Assembly: GCA_051960215.1 (NCBI GenBank)
Contig: JBQCEN010000328.1
Span: 1 to 28,294, forward strand
Direction: 5' to 3'
From: Pararhizobium_B sp051960215
GTDB lineage: Bacteria; Pseudomonadota; Alphaproteobacteria; Rhizobiales; Rhizobiaceae
Length of the DNA: 28,294 nucleotides
The position numbers and the translations under genes are program-made. Below, piece by piece: positions 1 through 8,465 of the stretch (positions within the stretch are counted from its first letter, which is position 1; each line of letters begins with the position of its first letter). Below the pieces are notes generated by a model. That model searched no databases, was not told the DNA's origin, and saw nothing but the letters and a program-made list of their open reading frames with translations.

Positions 1-11
1 AGGGTCTCATC

Positions 12-1304
12 ATGACGGACAAGAACGCGAAGCTCATCGCTGACGGCAAGGAAGTCGAGCTCCCGGTGCGTTCCGGATCCATCGGCCCCCACGTCTACGA
101 CATCGGCAAGCTCTACCGCGAAACCGGCGCTTTCACCTACGACCCGGGCTTCACCTCGACGGCGTCGTGTGAATCGAAGATCACCTATATCGACGGCGAA
201 GAGGGCGTGCTGCTTCATCGCGGCTACCCGATCGACCAGCTCGCCGAGCACGTCGACTTCCTCGAAACCTGCTACCTGATGCTCTACGGCGACCTGCCGA
301 CGAAGGCGCAGAAGGAGGACTTCGACTACCGCGTGACGCACCACACGATGGTGCACGAGCAGATGAACCGGTTCTTCACCGGCTTCCGCCGGGACGCCCA
401 TCCGAGGGCCGTCATGTGCGGCGTCGTCGGCGCGATGTCGGCCTTCTACCACGACTCTACCGACATCACGGATGCTCATCAGCGCATGGTCGCGAGCTTG
501 CGAATGATCGCCAAGATGCCGACGATCGCGGCCATGGCCTACAAGTATCACGTCGGCCAGCCCTTCGTTTATCCCAAGAACGACCTCGATTATGCGTCCA
601 ACTTCCTGCACATGTGCTTCTCGGTGCCGTGCGAGGAGTACAAGGTGAACCCTGTGCTCGCGCGTGCGATGGATCGCATCTTCATCCTGCACGCCGACCA
701 CGAGCAGAACGCTTCGACCTCGACCGTCCGCCTCGCCGGCTCGTCCGGCGCCAATCCGTTCGCCTGCATCGCCGCCGGCATCGCCTGCCTCTGGGGCCCG
801 GCGCATGGCGGCGCCAACGAGGCGGCGCTCAACATGCTCGCCGAGATCGGCACGGTGGACCGCATCCCGGAATATATCGCCCGCGCGAAGGACAAGGACG
901 ACCCGTTCCGCCTCATGGGCTTCGGCCACCGCGTCTACAAGAACTACGATCCGCGCGCCAAGATCATGCAGAAGACGACGCACGAGGTCCTCGGCGAGCT
1001 CGGCCACAAGGACGACCCGTTGCTCGAAGTGGCGATGGAGCTCGAGAAGATCGCGCTGACGGACGAGTACTTCGTCGAGAAGAAGCTCTATCCGAACATC
1101 GACTTCTATTCCGGCATCACGCTGAAGGCACTGGGCTTCCCGACGACGATGTTCACCGTGCTCTTCGCCGTGGCGCGCACCGTCGGCTGGGTCGCGCAGT
1201 GGAACGAGATGATCGAGGATCCGAGCCAGCGCATCGGCCGGCCGCGCCAGCTCTATACTGGCGAGCCGCAGCGCGATTTCGTGCCGCTCTCCAAGCGCGG
1301 CTGA
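12..1304 (+). CDS. gltA: Type II citrate synthase
   Basis: Citrate synthase condenses acetyl-CoA and oxaloacetate into citrate, the entry step of the TCA cycle, in the cytoplasm. The 430-residue product has the usual length of the hexameric, Gram-negative type. The catalytic residues can be placed by motif: His265 in GPAHGGANE, His306 in GFGHRVYKNYDPRA and Asp364 in NIDFYSG, matching His264/His305/Asp362 of the E. coli enzyme. The ATG at 12 is preceded by AGGG seven bases upstream. The gene converges on lpxB with a 49-bp gap that holds an intrinsic terminator. The promoter lies outside the window. Identification is secure from family motifs and full length. Confidence 0.97.
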   Translation: MTDKNAKLIADGKEVELPVRSGSIGPHVYDIGKLYRETGAFTYDPGFTSTASCESKITYIDGEEGVLLHRGYPIDQLAEHVDFLETCYLMLYGDLPTKAQKEDFDYRVTHHTMVHEQMNRFFTGFRRDAHPRAVMCGVVGAMSAFYHDSTDITDAHQRMVASLRMIAKMPTIAAMAYKYHVGQPFVYPKNDLDYASNFLHMCFSVPCEEYKVNPVLARAMDRIFILHADHEQNASTSTVRLAGSSGANPFACIAAGIACLWGPAHGGANEAALNMLAEIGTVDRIPEYIARAKDKDDPFRLMGFGHRVYKNYDPRAKIMQKTTHEVLGELGHKDDPLLEVAMELEKIALTDEYFVEKKLYPNIDFYSGITLKALGFPTTMFTVLFAVARTVGWVAQWNEMIEDPSQRIGRPRQLYTGEPQRDFVPLSKRG

Positions 1305-1329
1305 CGACGCCCCTAAAACGACGATGCCG

Positions 1330-1354
1330 GGGCGCCTGCGGGCGCCCTTTTTTT
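1330..1354 (+). terminator. Rho-independent terminator of gltA
   Basis: A perfect 7-bp GC stem (GGGCGCC / GGCGCCC) with loop TGCG is followed directly by seven T residues on the plus strand. It starts 25 bases after the gltA stop. The T tract abuts and shares one base with the lpxB stop codon on the opposite strand. On the minus strand the hairpin is not followed by T, so it should act only on gltA. Confidence 0.9.
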
Positions 1355-2553
1355 CAGGCCCTTCCGGCCTTTTTCTCGACAACCTCGAGAACCACTGCGG
1401 CGGCATGCTCGGCGGGCTCGCGCGTGGTCGCCATGGCGGATTTCACGATGTCGAAGCCTTCGATCATCGCGCGGCGCTCCAGCGTATCGCTCGTCAGCCG
1501 CTCCATCCAGCGCACCAGCCGCCCCGGTCGGACCGACTCGTTGATGTATTCGGGGATCACCGGATAGTCGGCGACCATGTTCGGCAGTGCCGCTGTCCAG
1601 GTCTTGATCCGCCATGTCAGGAGGCGCGCCAGCGCGTCGAGCTTGTAGACGGAAACGCAGGGCACGCCGGCAAGCGCCAGTTCCAGGAGCACGGTGCCGG
1701 ACGCGGCGATCGCGGCGTCCGCCTCGGCGAAAGCGCGCCATTTGGCGCGCGGTCCGACGACGACCTCCGGCTGCACAGGCCAGCCTGCTACCGCCTCACG
1801 GATTCGTGCCTCATGCCGAGTCACGGCAGGAAGGACGAAGCGCGTCGCCGGACGGCGTGCCTTGAGCTCTGCGACCGCGCGCGCGAGCGGCGGCAGCAAT
1901 CTCTTGAGCTCACTGGAGCGGGACCCGGGCAGCACGAGGCAGGTGCGCGGCCCGCCGTCCTCCACGGCCCGGCCAACCCGCTTTTCGTCCTGCGCCGCCC
2001 TGGCCGCGAGCAGCCCCGGATCGTCTGCCATCGAATGGCCGACATAAGTGACCGGAGGACCGCCGAGCTGCTTCAGAATCTTCGGCTCGAACGGAAGCAC
2101 CGAGAGCACATGATCGACATAGCGCACCATGCGCGGCGCCCGTTTCGGCTTCCAGGCCCAGACGGTCGGGCAGACATAATTGACGATCGGCACGTACGGC
2201 AGGCGCTTGCGCAGTCGCCGGGCGACGCGGTGCGTGAAGCCGGGGCTGTCGATGATGACGAGAACATCCGGCTTCGCGCGGACGACCGCGTCGGCCGTTT
2301 GGCGGATCCTATAGAGGAGCAGAGGCAGGCGCGCCACGATGGCGCTCGCGCCGACGATCGAAAGCTCGTGATAGTCGAAGAGCGAGCTGAGGCCCTGCGC
2401 CTCCATCGCCTCGCCGCCGACGCCGACGATTTCGAAGGGTCCGTTGCGTTCGCGCAGCGCGGCGATCAGGCCGGCACCAAGCACGTCGCCGGAGCTCTCG
2501 CCGGCGATGATCGCGAGCTTCCTGAGCTTCGGCGGAACGGGCCCTTCGGTCAT
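1354..2553 (-). CDS. lpxB: Lipid-A-disaccharide synthase LpxB
   Basis: LpxB is the GT19 glycosyltransferase that joins 2,3-diacylglucosamine-1-phosphate (lipid X) and UDP-2,3-diacylglucosamine into the lipid A disaccharide at the inner membrane. The 399-residue product opens with the family N-terminus (KLAIIAGESSGDVLGAGL) and carries PGFTHRVARR, NYVCPTVWAWKPKR and VLPFEPKI, followed by a C-terminal nucleotide-binding half with LPGSRSSELKRLLP and ASGTVLLELAL. It is the last gene of the lpx block. Its ATG overlaps the lpxI stop as ATGA, which implies translational coupling. No terminator is visible on the minus strand between its stop and gltA. Confidence 0.96.
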   Translation of the reverse strand: MTEGPVPPKLRKLAIIAGESSGDVLGAGLIAALRERNGPFEIVGVGGEAMEAQGLSSLFDYHELSIVGASAIVARLPLLLYRIRQTADAVVRAKPDVLVIIDSPGFTHRVARRLRKRLPYVPIVNYVCPTVWAWKPKRAPRMVRYVDHVLSVLPFEPKILKQLGGPPVTYVGHSMADDPGLLAARAAQDEKRVGRAVEDGGPRTCLVLPGSRSSELKRLLPPLARAVAELKARRPATRFVLPAVTRHEARIREAVAGWPVQPEVVVGPRAKWRAFAEADAAIAASGTVLLELALAGVPCVSVYKLDALARLLTWRIKTWTAALPNMVADYPVIPEYINESVRPGRLVRWMERLTSDTLERRAMIEGFDIVKSAMATTREPAEHAAAVVLEVVEKKAGRA

Positions 2554-3431
2554 GGCCGGTCCTCCGTAGCATCGCGCGTGATGCCGACGACGAAGAGGCC
2601 GAGGCTGTCGGCCGCAGCAATCATTGCCTCCCGATCGAGCACGAGCGCGCGGCCGGCTTCGACAGCGATGCCCGCCAAGCCGGCGCGCGCCGCGTTCTCC
2701 ACGGTCGGCAGGCCGATCGACGGCAAGTCGGCGCGTTCCTCCTGCAGTGGCTTGCAGAACTTCACCAGCGTGCCCTTGCGGCGCGGCGATATGCGTCCTT
2801 CCGCACGCAGATCCGCCACGCGCGCCAGCATCGCGTCGGTCCCCTCGAGGCCTTCAAGGGCGACGATCCGCCCGCCGATCGAGACGGCCCCCTGCCCGAC
2901 GTCGAGGTCGCCGAGGGCGAGTGCGGCCGCGCGCGCCTTGACGATATCCTTCCAGTCCTCCTTGCCGGGGCGCACCGCGGTCAAGGGGCCCGTCTCCGCA
3001 AGCAGTCCAGGCACGATCTCGTGGGCGCCGACGACCCGGTAGCCGTTGCTCTCTATGAGCTCGATCACCATGCGAAGCACCGCGTCGTCGCCACCGCCGA
3101 GCAGGATGCGGAGCACCGGCGGCACCTTGAGGATGTGGCGGAGCGTCGGGCGGATGTCGCGCCATTCGGGACGGCGGCGCACACCGCCGGAGAGCACGAC
3201 GCGGCCGATGCCCCGTTCGCTGAACGCCCTGTTCAGGCCGGCGAAGTCGCCCGAGCCGATCTCGATATGGTCGAAACCATGCCAATCCCGGTCGACCTCG
3301 CCCTTGAGCGCGACGATGAACGGATCTTCGCCGGCCGCCCGCGCGGCCTCGGCGACGTCACGTGGCAGCCGGCCAGCGCCGGCGATGATCGCGAGCCGTC
3401 CGTCGACTGCCGCGCTGCCGGCCGCAGCCAC
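2550..3431 (-). CDS. lpxI: UDP-2,3-diacylglucosamine pyrophosphatase LpxI
   Basis: LpxI hydrolyses UDP-2,3-diacylglucosamine to lipid X and UMP. It replaces the unrelated LpxH in most alphaproteobacteria, so its product feeds LpxB encoded immediately downstream. The product begins GRLAIIAGAGRLP, an N-terminal motif of this family, and ends in a domain containing EGTDAMLARVADL and VENAARAGLAGIAVEAGRAL, as expected for the former DUF1009. I chose the GTG at 3431, four bases after the lpxA stop and just behind a GAGG, giving 293 residues. The longer open frame that starts upstream lies over lpxA and lacks family sequence there. It ends in the ATGA overlap with lpxB. Confidence 0.93.
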   Translation of the reverse strand: MAAAGSAAVDGRLAIIAGAGRLPRDVAEAARAAGEDPFIVALKGEVDRDWHGFDHIEIGSGDFAGLNRAFSERGIGRVVLSGGVRRRPEWRDIRPTLRHILKVPPVLRILLGGGDDAVLRMVIELIESNGYRVVGAHEIVPGLLAETGPLTAVRPGKEDWKDIVKARAAALALGDLDVGQGAVSIGGRIVALEGLEGTDAMLARVADLRAEGRISPRRKGTLVKFCKPLQEERADLPSIGLPTVENAARAGLAGIAVEAGRALVLDREAMIAAADSLGLFVVGITRDATEDRP

Positions 3432-3435
3432 GGCC

Positions 3436-4248
3436 TCAGGCCCGGTAGGCCTTTGCCGGCGAAGAGAGCGCCCGCTCGTGGTCGGCAAGGATGAACTCCA
3501 GGATGTCCCGGATGGCGGCGTTGCCGGAGGCCTCCTCCCTGAGCGCAGCTGCGTTCTCGCGGATCGAACCGGGGCCGTGAAAGATCGCCTTGAAGGCCTT
3601 GCGGACATCGCGCACCTCCGCCTTCTCCATGCCGTTGCGCGCCATGCCGATGACGTTCAGACCGGCGAGGATGCCGGGATTGCCGTTCAGCATGCCGTAG
3701 GGAATGACGTCGTGACTGACGGCGGAGAGGCCACCGATGAAGGCGTGGTGGCCGATCCGCGTGAACTGATGCACCGCGGCGCCGCCGCCCATGATCACGC
3801 GGTCGCCGACGACGACATGGCCGGCAAGCATCACATTGTTCGACAGGATCACGTTGTTACCGACATGGCAGTCGTGCGCGACGTGCGAATAGGCGAGGAA
3901 GAGCGAACTGTCGCCGACGGTGGTGACGCCTCCGGCGTTCGGCATGCCGGTGTTCATCGTGACACCTTCCCGGATCGTGCAGCCGCTGCCGATCACCAGC
4001 CGCGTGTCCTCGCCGCGGTACTGGATGTTCTGCGGCTCGCCACCGAGGATCGCGCCGGGAAAGACGCGGGTGTTCTCGCCGATCTCGGTGCGGCCGCTCA
4101 CGACGACATGGCCTGCGAGGCTGACACCCGCCTTCAGCGTCACGGTCGGCCCGACATGGCAGAAGGGACCGATCGTCACGCCGTCGCCAAGGACGGCACC
4201 CTCCTCGACGATCGAGGAAGGATGAATGCGGGCATTTGCCGTTGTCAT
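3436..4248 (-). CDS. lpxA: UDP-N-acetylglucosamine O-acyltransferase LpxA
   Basis: LpxA transfers a 3-hydroxyacyl chain from acyl carrier protein to UDP-GlcNAc, the first step of lipid A synthesis. The 270-residue product is a left-handed beta-helix with hexapeptide repeats from about residue 5 (IHPSSIVEEGAVLGDGVTIG). The catalytic histidine lies in SHVAHDCHVGNNVIL. The C-terminal helical region (GLNVIGMARNGM, then KAFKAIF) is typical. The start ATG at 4248 gives the usual N-terminus MTTANARIHPSS. It lies four bases after the fabZ stop, consistent with coupled translation in the lpxD-fabZ-lpxA-lpxI-lpxB string. Confidence 0.97.
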   Translation of the reverse strand: MTTANARIHPSSIVEEGAVLGDGVTIGPFCHVGPTVTLKAGVSLAGHVVVSGRTEIGENTRVFPGAILGGEPQNIQYRGEDTRLVIGSGCTIREGVTMNTGMPNAGGVTTVGDSSLFLAYSHVAHDCHVGNNVILSNNVMLAGHVVVGDRVIMGGGAAVHQFTRIGHHAFIGGLSAVSHDVIPYGMLNGNPGILAGLNVIGMARNGMEKAEVRDVRKAFKAIFHGPGSIRENAAALREEASGNAAIRDILEFILADHERALSSPAKAYRA

Positions 4249-4252
4249 TTTT

Positions 4253-4720
4253 CTATGTGCTTTCCTGGGGAACAAGCATGGCTCCGACGTCGGCCTCGGC
4301 CACCTTGGCGCCATCGACCATCGCCTCGCAATGGAACTTCCAGATATTTCCGCGCTGCTTGCTCTTGTTGACGTGGTACTCGACGCGGTCGCCCGGAACG
4401 ACCGGCTTGCGGAAGCGGGCGTTGTCGATGGTCATGAAGTAGACCGTGTTGGCGCCACCGCCCTGGCTGCGAGCACAGATCGCGCCGGCCGTCTGGGCCA
4501 TGCCCTCGATCAGGAGCACGCCGGGCATGATCGGGTTGTTCGGGAAATGGCCGGTGAAGTGCGGCTCGTTCGCAGTCACGTTCTTGATGCCGACGGCGGA
4601 GCGGTCGCCGTCGATCCGGATGATCCGGTCGACCAGCAGGAACGGGTAGCGGTGCGGCAGCAGCGCCATGAGTTCCCCGATCTCGGCCGTCCCCAACTCC
4701 GCCCCCGTCACGTCACTCAT
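4253..4720 (-). CDS. fabZ: 3-hydroxyacyl-ACP dehydratase FabZ
   Basis: FabZ dehydrates (3R)-hydroxyacyl-ACP in fatty-acid elongation. It competes with LpxA and LpxD for the same hydroxyacyl-ACP pool, which explains its place between them. The 155-residue hot-dog protein has the catalytic pair His58 (HFPNNPIMPG) and Glu72 (LLIEGMAQ). The start at 4720 is chosen because AGGGAAG lies just upstream and MSDVTGAELGTAEIGELMAL fits family N-termini. The first codons overlap the end of lpxD by 8 bp. It is one of four genes here that end in TAG. Confidence 0.96.
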   Translation of the reverse strand: MSDVTGAELGTAEIGELMALLPHRYPFLLVDRIIRIDGDRSAVGIKNVTANEPHFTGHFPNNPIMPGVLLIEGMAQTAGAICARSQGGGANTVYFMTIDNARFRKPVVPGDRVEYHVNKSKQRGNIWKFHCEAMVDGAKVAEADVGAMLVPQEST

Positions 4721-5774
4721 CTGCGCTTCCCTGGTCCCGATCCCTTCCGAATGCGCGCGCATTGATCTCCGCCGCATCGCGCAAGAATGCCCGCATCGGC
4801 CGCGCCGGCACGCCGCCCCACCGCGCACCTGCCGGAACGTCCGTCGCGACACCGCTCAGCGCCGCGATCTGCGCGCCGTCGCCGACGGTGATATGTCCGT
4901 TGATGCCGGCCGCCCCGCCGATCATCACCTGGTTGCCGATCCGCGCGCTGCCGGCGACGCCGACCTGGCTGACGATGACGCAGTGGCGGCCGATCTGGAC
5001 GTTGTGCCCGATCTGCACCAGATTGTCGATCTTCGTTCCCTCGCCGATCACGGTGTCGTCGATCGCGCCGCGGTCGATCGTCGTGTTCGCCCCGATCTCG
5101 ACATTGTCCTGGATGACGACGCGGCCGACCTGGACGATCTTCTGGAGACCCGCCGCCGTCGGCACGTAGCCGAAACCATCCTGGCCGATCCGGGTGCCCG
5201 GATGGATGATGACGTTGTTGCCGATCAGCGCATGCTGGATGCAGGCCGAGGCCGAAATAACGCAGTTACGGCCGATCCGGCAGCCGTTGCCGATCACCAC
5301 GCCCGGGCCGACGAGCGTCCCCCGGCCAATCTCGACATCGCGACCGATGACGGCTGCCGCCTCCACGACGACGCCCTCTTCGAGGCGGGCCGCAGGATCG
5401 ACATGCGCGTGCTCGGAGACCGCGGTCTCGCCGGTCACCGCCCCCGGCCGCACGGCCTGAGGATAAAGGAAGGCCGCGGCGCGCGCGAACGCTGCCTGCG
5501 GCGCCCCGACGACGAGCGCAACGGTGCCGCTCGGGACGTATCCGACCATGCCCTTGGCGCAAAAGACAGCGGTCGCACGCGTCGAGGAAAGCAGGGATGC
5601 GCTCTTCCTCGAGGTGACGAAGGTCACCTCGCCGCGCGCCGCCCGCGACAGCGGCGAGATCGCCCGCACGACGGCCTCCGGATCGCCGTTGCCCGCGACC
5701 TCCGCACCTGTCAGCGATGCCAGGTGCGAAACGCTGACACCCTCATGAAGCGGGAAGAACGCTGCGTGGTCCAT
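4713..5774 (-). CDS. lpxD: UDP-3-O-acylglucosamine N-acyltransferase LpxD
   Basis: LpxD adds the second, N-linked hydroxyacyl chain to UDP-3-O-acyl-glucosamine in lipid A synthesis. The product has an N-terminal uridine-binding domain (about residues 1-100, with GEVTFVTSRKSASLL) followed by a hexapeptide-repeat beta-helix. The catalytic histidine sits in QIGHNVQIGRHCVI. The C-terminal ends in PVPAG/PMRAFLRDAAEI-type sequence expected of a trimeric LpxD. I chose ATG at 5774 (353 residues, MDHAAFFPLHEG). A TTG at 5786 is an alternative, and neither has a strong ribosome-binding site. It lies 62 bp downstream of bamA and overlaps fabZ. Confidence 0.95.
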   Translation of the reverse strand: MDHAAFFPLHEGVSVSHLASLTGAEVAGNGDPEAVVRAISPLSRAARGEVTFVTSRKSASLLSSTRATAVFCAKGMVGYVPSGTVALVVGAPQAAFARAAAFLYPQAVRPGAVTGETAVSEHAHVDPAARLEEGVVVEAAAVIGRDVEIGRGTLVGPGVVIGNGCRIGRNCVISASACIQHALIGNNVIIHPGTRIGQDGFGYVPTAAGLQKIVQVGRVVIQDNVEIGANTTIDRGAIDDTVIGEGTKIDNLVQIGHNVQIGRHCVIVSQVGVAGSARIGNQVMIGGAAGINGHITVGDGAQIAALSGVATDVPAGARWGGVPARPMRAFLRDAAEINARAFGRDRDQGSADE

Positions 5775-5836
5775 GGAAATCCGCAAGGCTCAAGCGCTCG
5801 CGGCTTCCCAAGGAGGAATGGCGCGAGCGCCAATTA

Positions 5837-8245
5837 TCAGAAGCGGGTCGACGCACCGAAACGGAAGTGCTGGATGTCGTCGAAGTCTTCCTTCACGACC
5901 GGGAAGGCATAATCGAACCGCAGCGGACCAAAGGGCGACGCCCAGATGATACTCGCGCCGACCGACGCACGCCACTGCATGTCTTCGCCGAGGACCGTGT
6001 CCCTGCCCGCGTGGCCGCCGGGACTACGCGGATCGAATGCAGTGTCGGCGATCGCCGATCCGTAGAGCGTCCCCGCATCGGCGAAGACCGCACCGCGGAT
6101 GCCGATGTCCTGGGGAATGATCGGCATCGGGAAGCTCGCCTCGACAGAGGCATTGAAGTAGGTCGTTCCGCCGAGCGGGTCGTCGTAGGAGTGCTCCGAA
6201 GTGGTTCCATCCGCATTGGTGGTCGTAAACCGCCCCTTCGCGCGCGGGCCGATGCCGCGCGTGTCGAAGCCGCGAACGGTCTCGCCACCCAGGAAGAACT
6301 GATCGAAGACGTTGACGTTGCCGTTGGTGGCGAACAGGTGGCCGGCGCCGACCGAGGCCGACCCGATGATGTCGGCCGACTCGATGAGCGGGTGATAGTA
6401 GGTCGCCTTGCCCGTCAGCTTGACGAAGTCGGCATCGCCGCCGAGACCCGCATATTCGACCGCGCCCTTCGCGTAGAAGCCCTCGCGCGGCAGCTTGTGG
6501 TCATCGAGCGTGTCGAAGGTCAGGGTACCGATCACCGACGACTTCACGCGGTTGTTCGTCTCGTCGAACGTATTCGCGTAGACGTTCGACAGCCTCCGGC
6601 CGCTGAAGTCAGAGTAATCGGTCTTCGTGAAGTTGTAGGCGAGACCGGCCGTCAGCGTATCCGTGATGGGCGCTGCCAGGCGGAGGGTGAAGCCGTCCTG
6701 CTTGTAGCTGTAGTCGTTGAAGGACGAATCTTCGGTCCGGTTGAGGTCGAAGCCGGCCGCCAGACGATAGCCGAGGAAGTAGGGCTCGGTGAATGACAGG
6801 TCGTAGGTGCGGGTGTCGAAACCACCGCCCGCCGCGACGCGGATGAACTGGCCGCGCCCGAGGAAGTTGCGCTCCGTGATGCCCGCCTCGACCGTGGCGC
6901 CGATGCCCGTCGAATAGCCGCCGCCGATCGAGAATTCGCCCGTCGGCTGGTCCGTCACGTCGACCACGATGATGACCCGGTCCGGCTCGGAGCCCGGCTG
7001 CGTCGTGATGTTGACGGAGGAGAAGTAGTTCAGGTCTTCCAGACGCTTCTTCGCCTTGCGGATCAGCGTCTGGTTGAACGGATCGCCCTCGCTGATGTCG
7101 AACTCGCGGCGGATGACGTAGTCGCGCGTCCGCGTGTTGCCGCGGATCTCGATCCGCTCGACATAGGCGCGCGGCCCCTGGTCGACGAGATAGTTGACGG
7201 AGATCTTGCGGCTCGCGAAGTCCCGATCGCCGCGCGGCGTCACCTGGGCGAACGGATAGCCCTCGGAGGCGACACGATCGGAGATCGCCGAGATCGTGTC
7301 CTCGACCTTCTTGGCGCTGTAGATGTTGCCGGGGTGCGTTTCCAGCAGGCCCTGCAACTGCTTGGCGTCGATGCCTTCGACCGAGCTTTCGACGTTGACG
7401 TTGCCGAAGGTGTAGCGCTCGCCCTCATCGACGGTGATCGTGATCGTGTAGGCGTTCTTCGCAGGATCCAGATCCGCCTGATCGGAGATGATGCGGAAAT
7501 CGGCGTAGCCGTGATCGTAGTAGAAGCGGCGCAGCAGCTCCTCGTCGGACCGCATCTTGTCCGGATCGTAGATGTCCTTGCGCGTCAGGAACGACAGCGG
7601 ACCGCTGCGCTTCGTCTTGATGACGTCCGCCAGACGGCCGTCGCTGAAGGCATGGTTGCCGACGAAATTGATCGACTTGATCGTCGTGCGCTCGCCTTCG
7701 TTGATGTTGAAGGCGACGTTGACGCGCCCGCCGTCGAGCGTGACGGTCTGCGGCGTGACGGTCGCGTCCTTACGGCCGATTGCAGCGTAGGCGTCCTTGA
7801 TCGCCTGCACGTCGGACTCGATCGTCGCCTCGTTGTAGGGGCCGAGGGCCTTGGTCTGGACGACGGTCTCGAGTTGCTTGTCCTTGAGCTTCTTGGTGCC
7901 GTTGAAGACGACGGCGTTGACGATCTGGTTCTCCTTGACGTTGACGACGAGCGTCCCGCCGGAGACGCTGATCTTCACGTCGGAGAACAGACCCGTCGCG
8001 TAGAGCCGCTTCACCGAGTCGTCGATATCCTGGCTCGAGAAGCTCTTGCCCGGCTTGATCGTGAGGTTGTCGCGGACCGTCGACGCGTCGACGCGGGTAT
8101 TCCCATGAACCACAACGCGGCTGATCGTTGCAGCCTCGGCAACCGAGACCGATGCCAATGTGGCGACGCCGACACCGGATGCCGCGAGACCTGCCGACAG
8201 AGCAACCGCCGACGCGGCGTTCAAGAACTTTGAACCGGCCTTCAT
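5837..8245 (-). CDS. bamA: Outer membrane protein assembly factor BamA
   Basis: BamA is the Omp85 core of the BAM complex, which folds beta-barrel proteins into the outer membrane. The 802-residue product has a signal peptide of about 38 residues ending in AEA. POTRA domains follow from about residue 39 (ISRVVVHGNTRVDASTVRDN) to about 430. A 16-strand barrel then ends in the aromatic C-terminus FRFGASTRF that the BAM machinery recognises. The conserved loop-6 VRGF is at residues 657-660. Start ATG at 8245 is preceded by AAGG. The neighbours rseP upstream and lpxD downstream are the usual ones. The 220-bp upstream gap may hold its own promoter, but I see no clear -35/-10 pair. Confidence 0.97.
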   Translation of the reverse strand: MKAGSKFLNAASAVALSAGLAASGVGVATLASVSVAEAATISRVVVHGNTRVDASTVRDNLTIKPGKSFSSQDIDDSVKRLYATGLFSDVKISVSGGTLVVNVKENQIVNAVVFNGTKKLKDKQLETVVQTKALGPYNEATIESDVQAIKDAYAAIGRKDATVTPQTVTLDGGRVNVAFNINEGERTTIKSINFVGNHAFSDGRLADVIKTKRSGPLSFLTRKDIYDPDKMRSDEELLRRFYYDHGYADFRIISDQADLDPAKNAYTITITVDEGERYTFGNVNVESSVEGIDAKQLQGLLETHPGNIYSAKKVEDTISAISDRVASEGYPFAQVTPRGDRDFASRKISVNYLVDQGPRAYVERIEIRGNTRTRDYVIRREFDISEGDPFNQTLIRKAKKRLEDLNYFSSVNITTQPGSEPDRVIIVVDVTDQPTGEFSIGGGYSTGIGATVEAGITERNFLGRGQFIRVAAGGGFDTRTYDLSFTEPYFLGYRLAAGFDLNRTEDSSFNDYSYKQDGFTLRLAAPITDTLTAGLAYNFTKTDYSDFSGRRLSNVYANTFDETNNRVKSSVIGTLTFDTLDDHKLPREGFYAKGAVEYAGLGGDADFVKLTGKATYYHPLIESADIIGSASVGAGHLFATNGNVNVFDQFFLGGETVRGFDTRGIGPRAKGRFTTTNADGTTSEHSYDDPLGGTTYFNASVEASFPMPIIPQDIGIRGAVFADAGTLYGSAIADTAFDPRSPGGHAGRDTVLGEDMQWRASVGASIIWASPFGPLRFDYAFPVVKEDFDDIQHFRFGASTRF

Positions 8246-8350
8246 GGTGATTTCTTTACCTTTTTACCCAGTGTCCCCGCAGCGGCGAAACGCCCGACTC
8301 CCGCGTCGCTTGTGCCGTTTTACTCGCTTTTACCCTACAAGCAAGGGAGC

Positions 8351-8462
8351 CCGTTAATTTCTGTTTACTTCAATTCTCCGCGTGGCGGATAGGCCACGCA
8401 TCCGCCCAAACGTCGTAAACAAAGGGTTTCGCGTTCCCCTCCACCCCCGGAGAAATTAACGG
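8351..8462. repeat. 12-bp inverted repeat spanning the rseP-bamA gap
   Basis: CCGTTAATTTCT at 8351-8362 is perfectly reverse-complementary to AGAAATTAACGG at 8451-8462. The arms bracket an 88-bp interior and lie in the non-coding 8246-8465 region. The left arm belongs to TTAA-N7-TTAC (8354-8368), one base off the CtrA box TTAA-N7-TTAA. The arms could be paired protein-binding sites or a long-range RNA stem. No function is shown by the sequence. Confidence 0.55.
8380..8399 (-). other. Perfect 7-bp hairpin downstream of rseP
   Basis: GCGTGGC at 8380-8386 pairs with GCCACGC at 8393-8399 across a 6-base loop. It lies 67 bp past the rseP stop in the direction of transcription. No T tract follows on the minus strand, so it would be at best a weak terminator or an mRNA 3'-end stabiliser between rseP and bamA. 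Confidence 0.4.
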
Positions 8463-8465
8463 AAT

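Noticed and set aside
416..1567. A 383-codon plus-strand frame overlapping gltA and running into lpxB.
   Set aside because: It is a frame-shifted shadow of gltA, Arg-rich, and crosses the gltA terminator.
3046..4371. A 441-codon plus-strand frame antisense to lpxI and lpxA.
   Set aside because: The sense strand holds well-supported lipid A genes in tight overlap. No independent start signal or motif supports the antisense frame.
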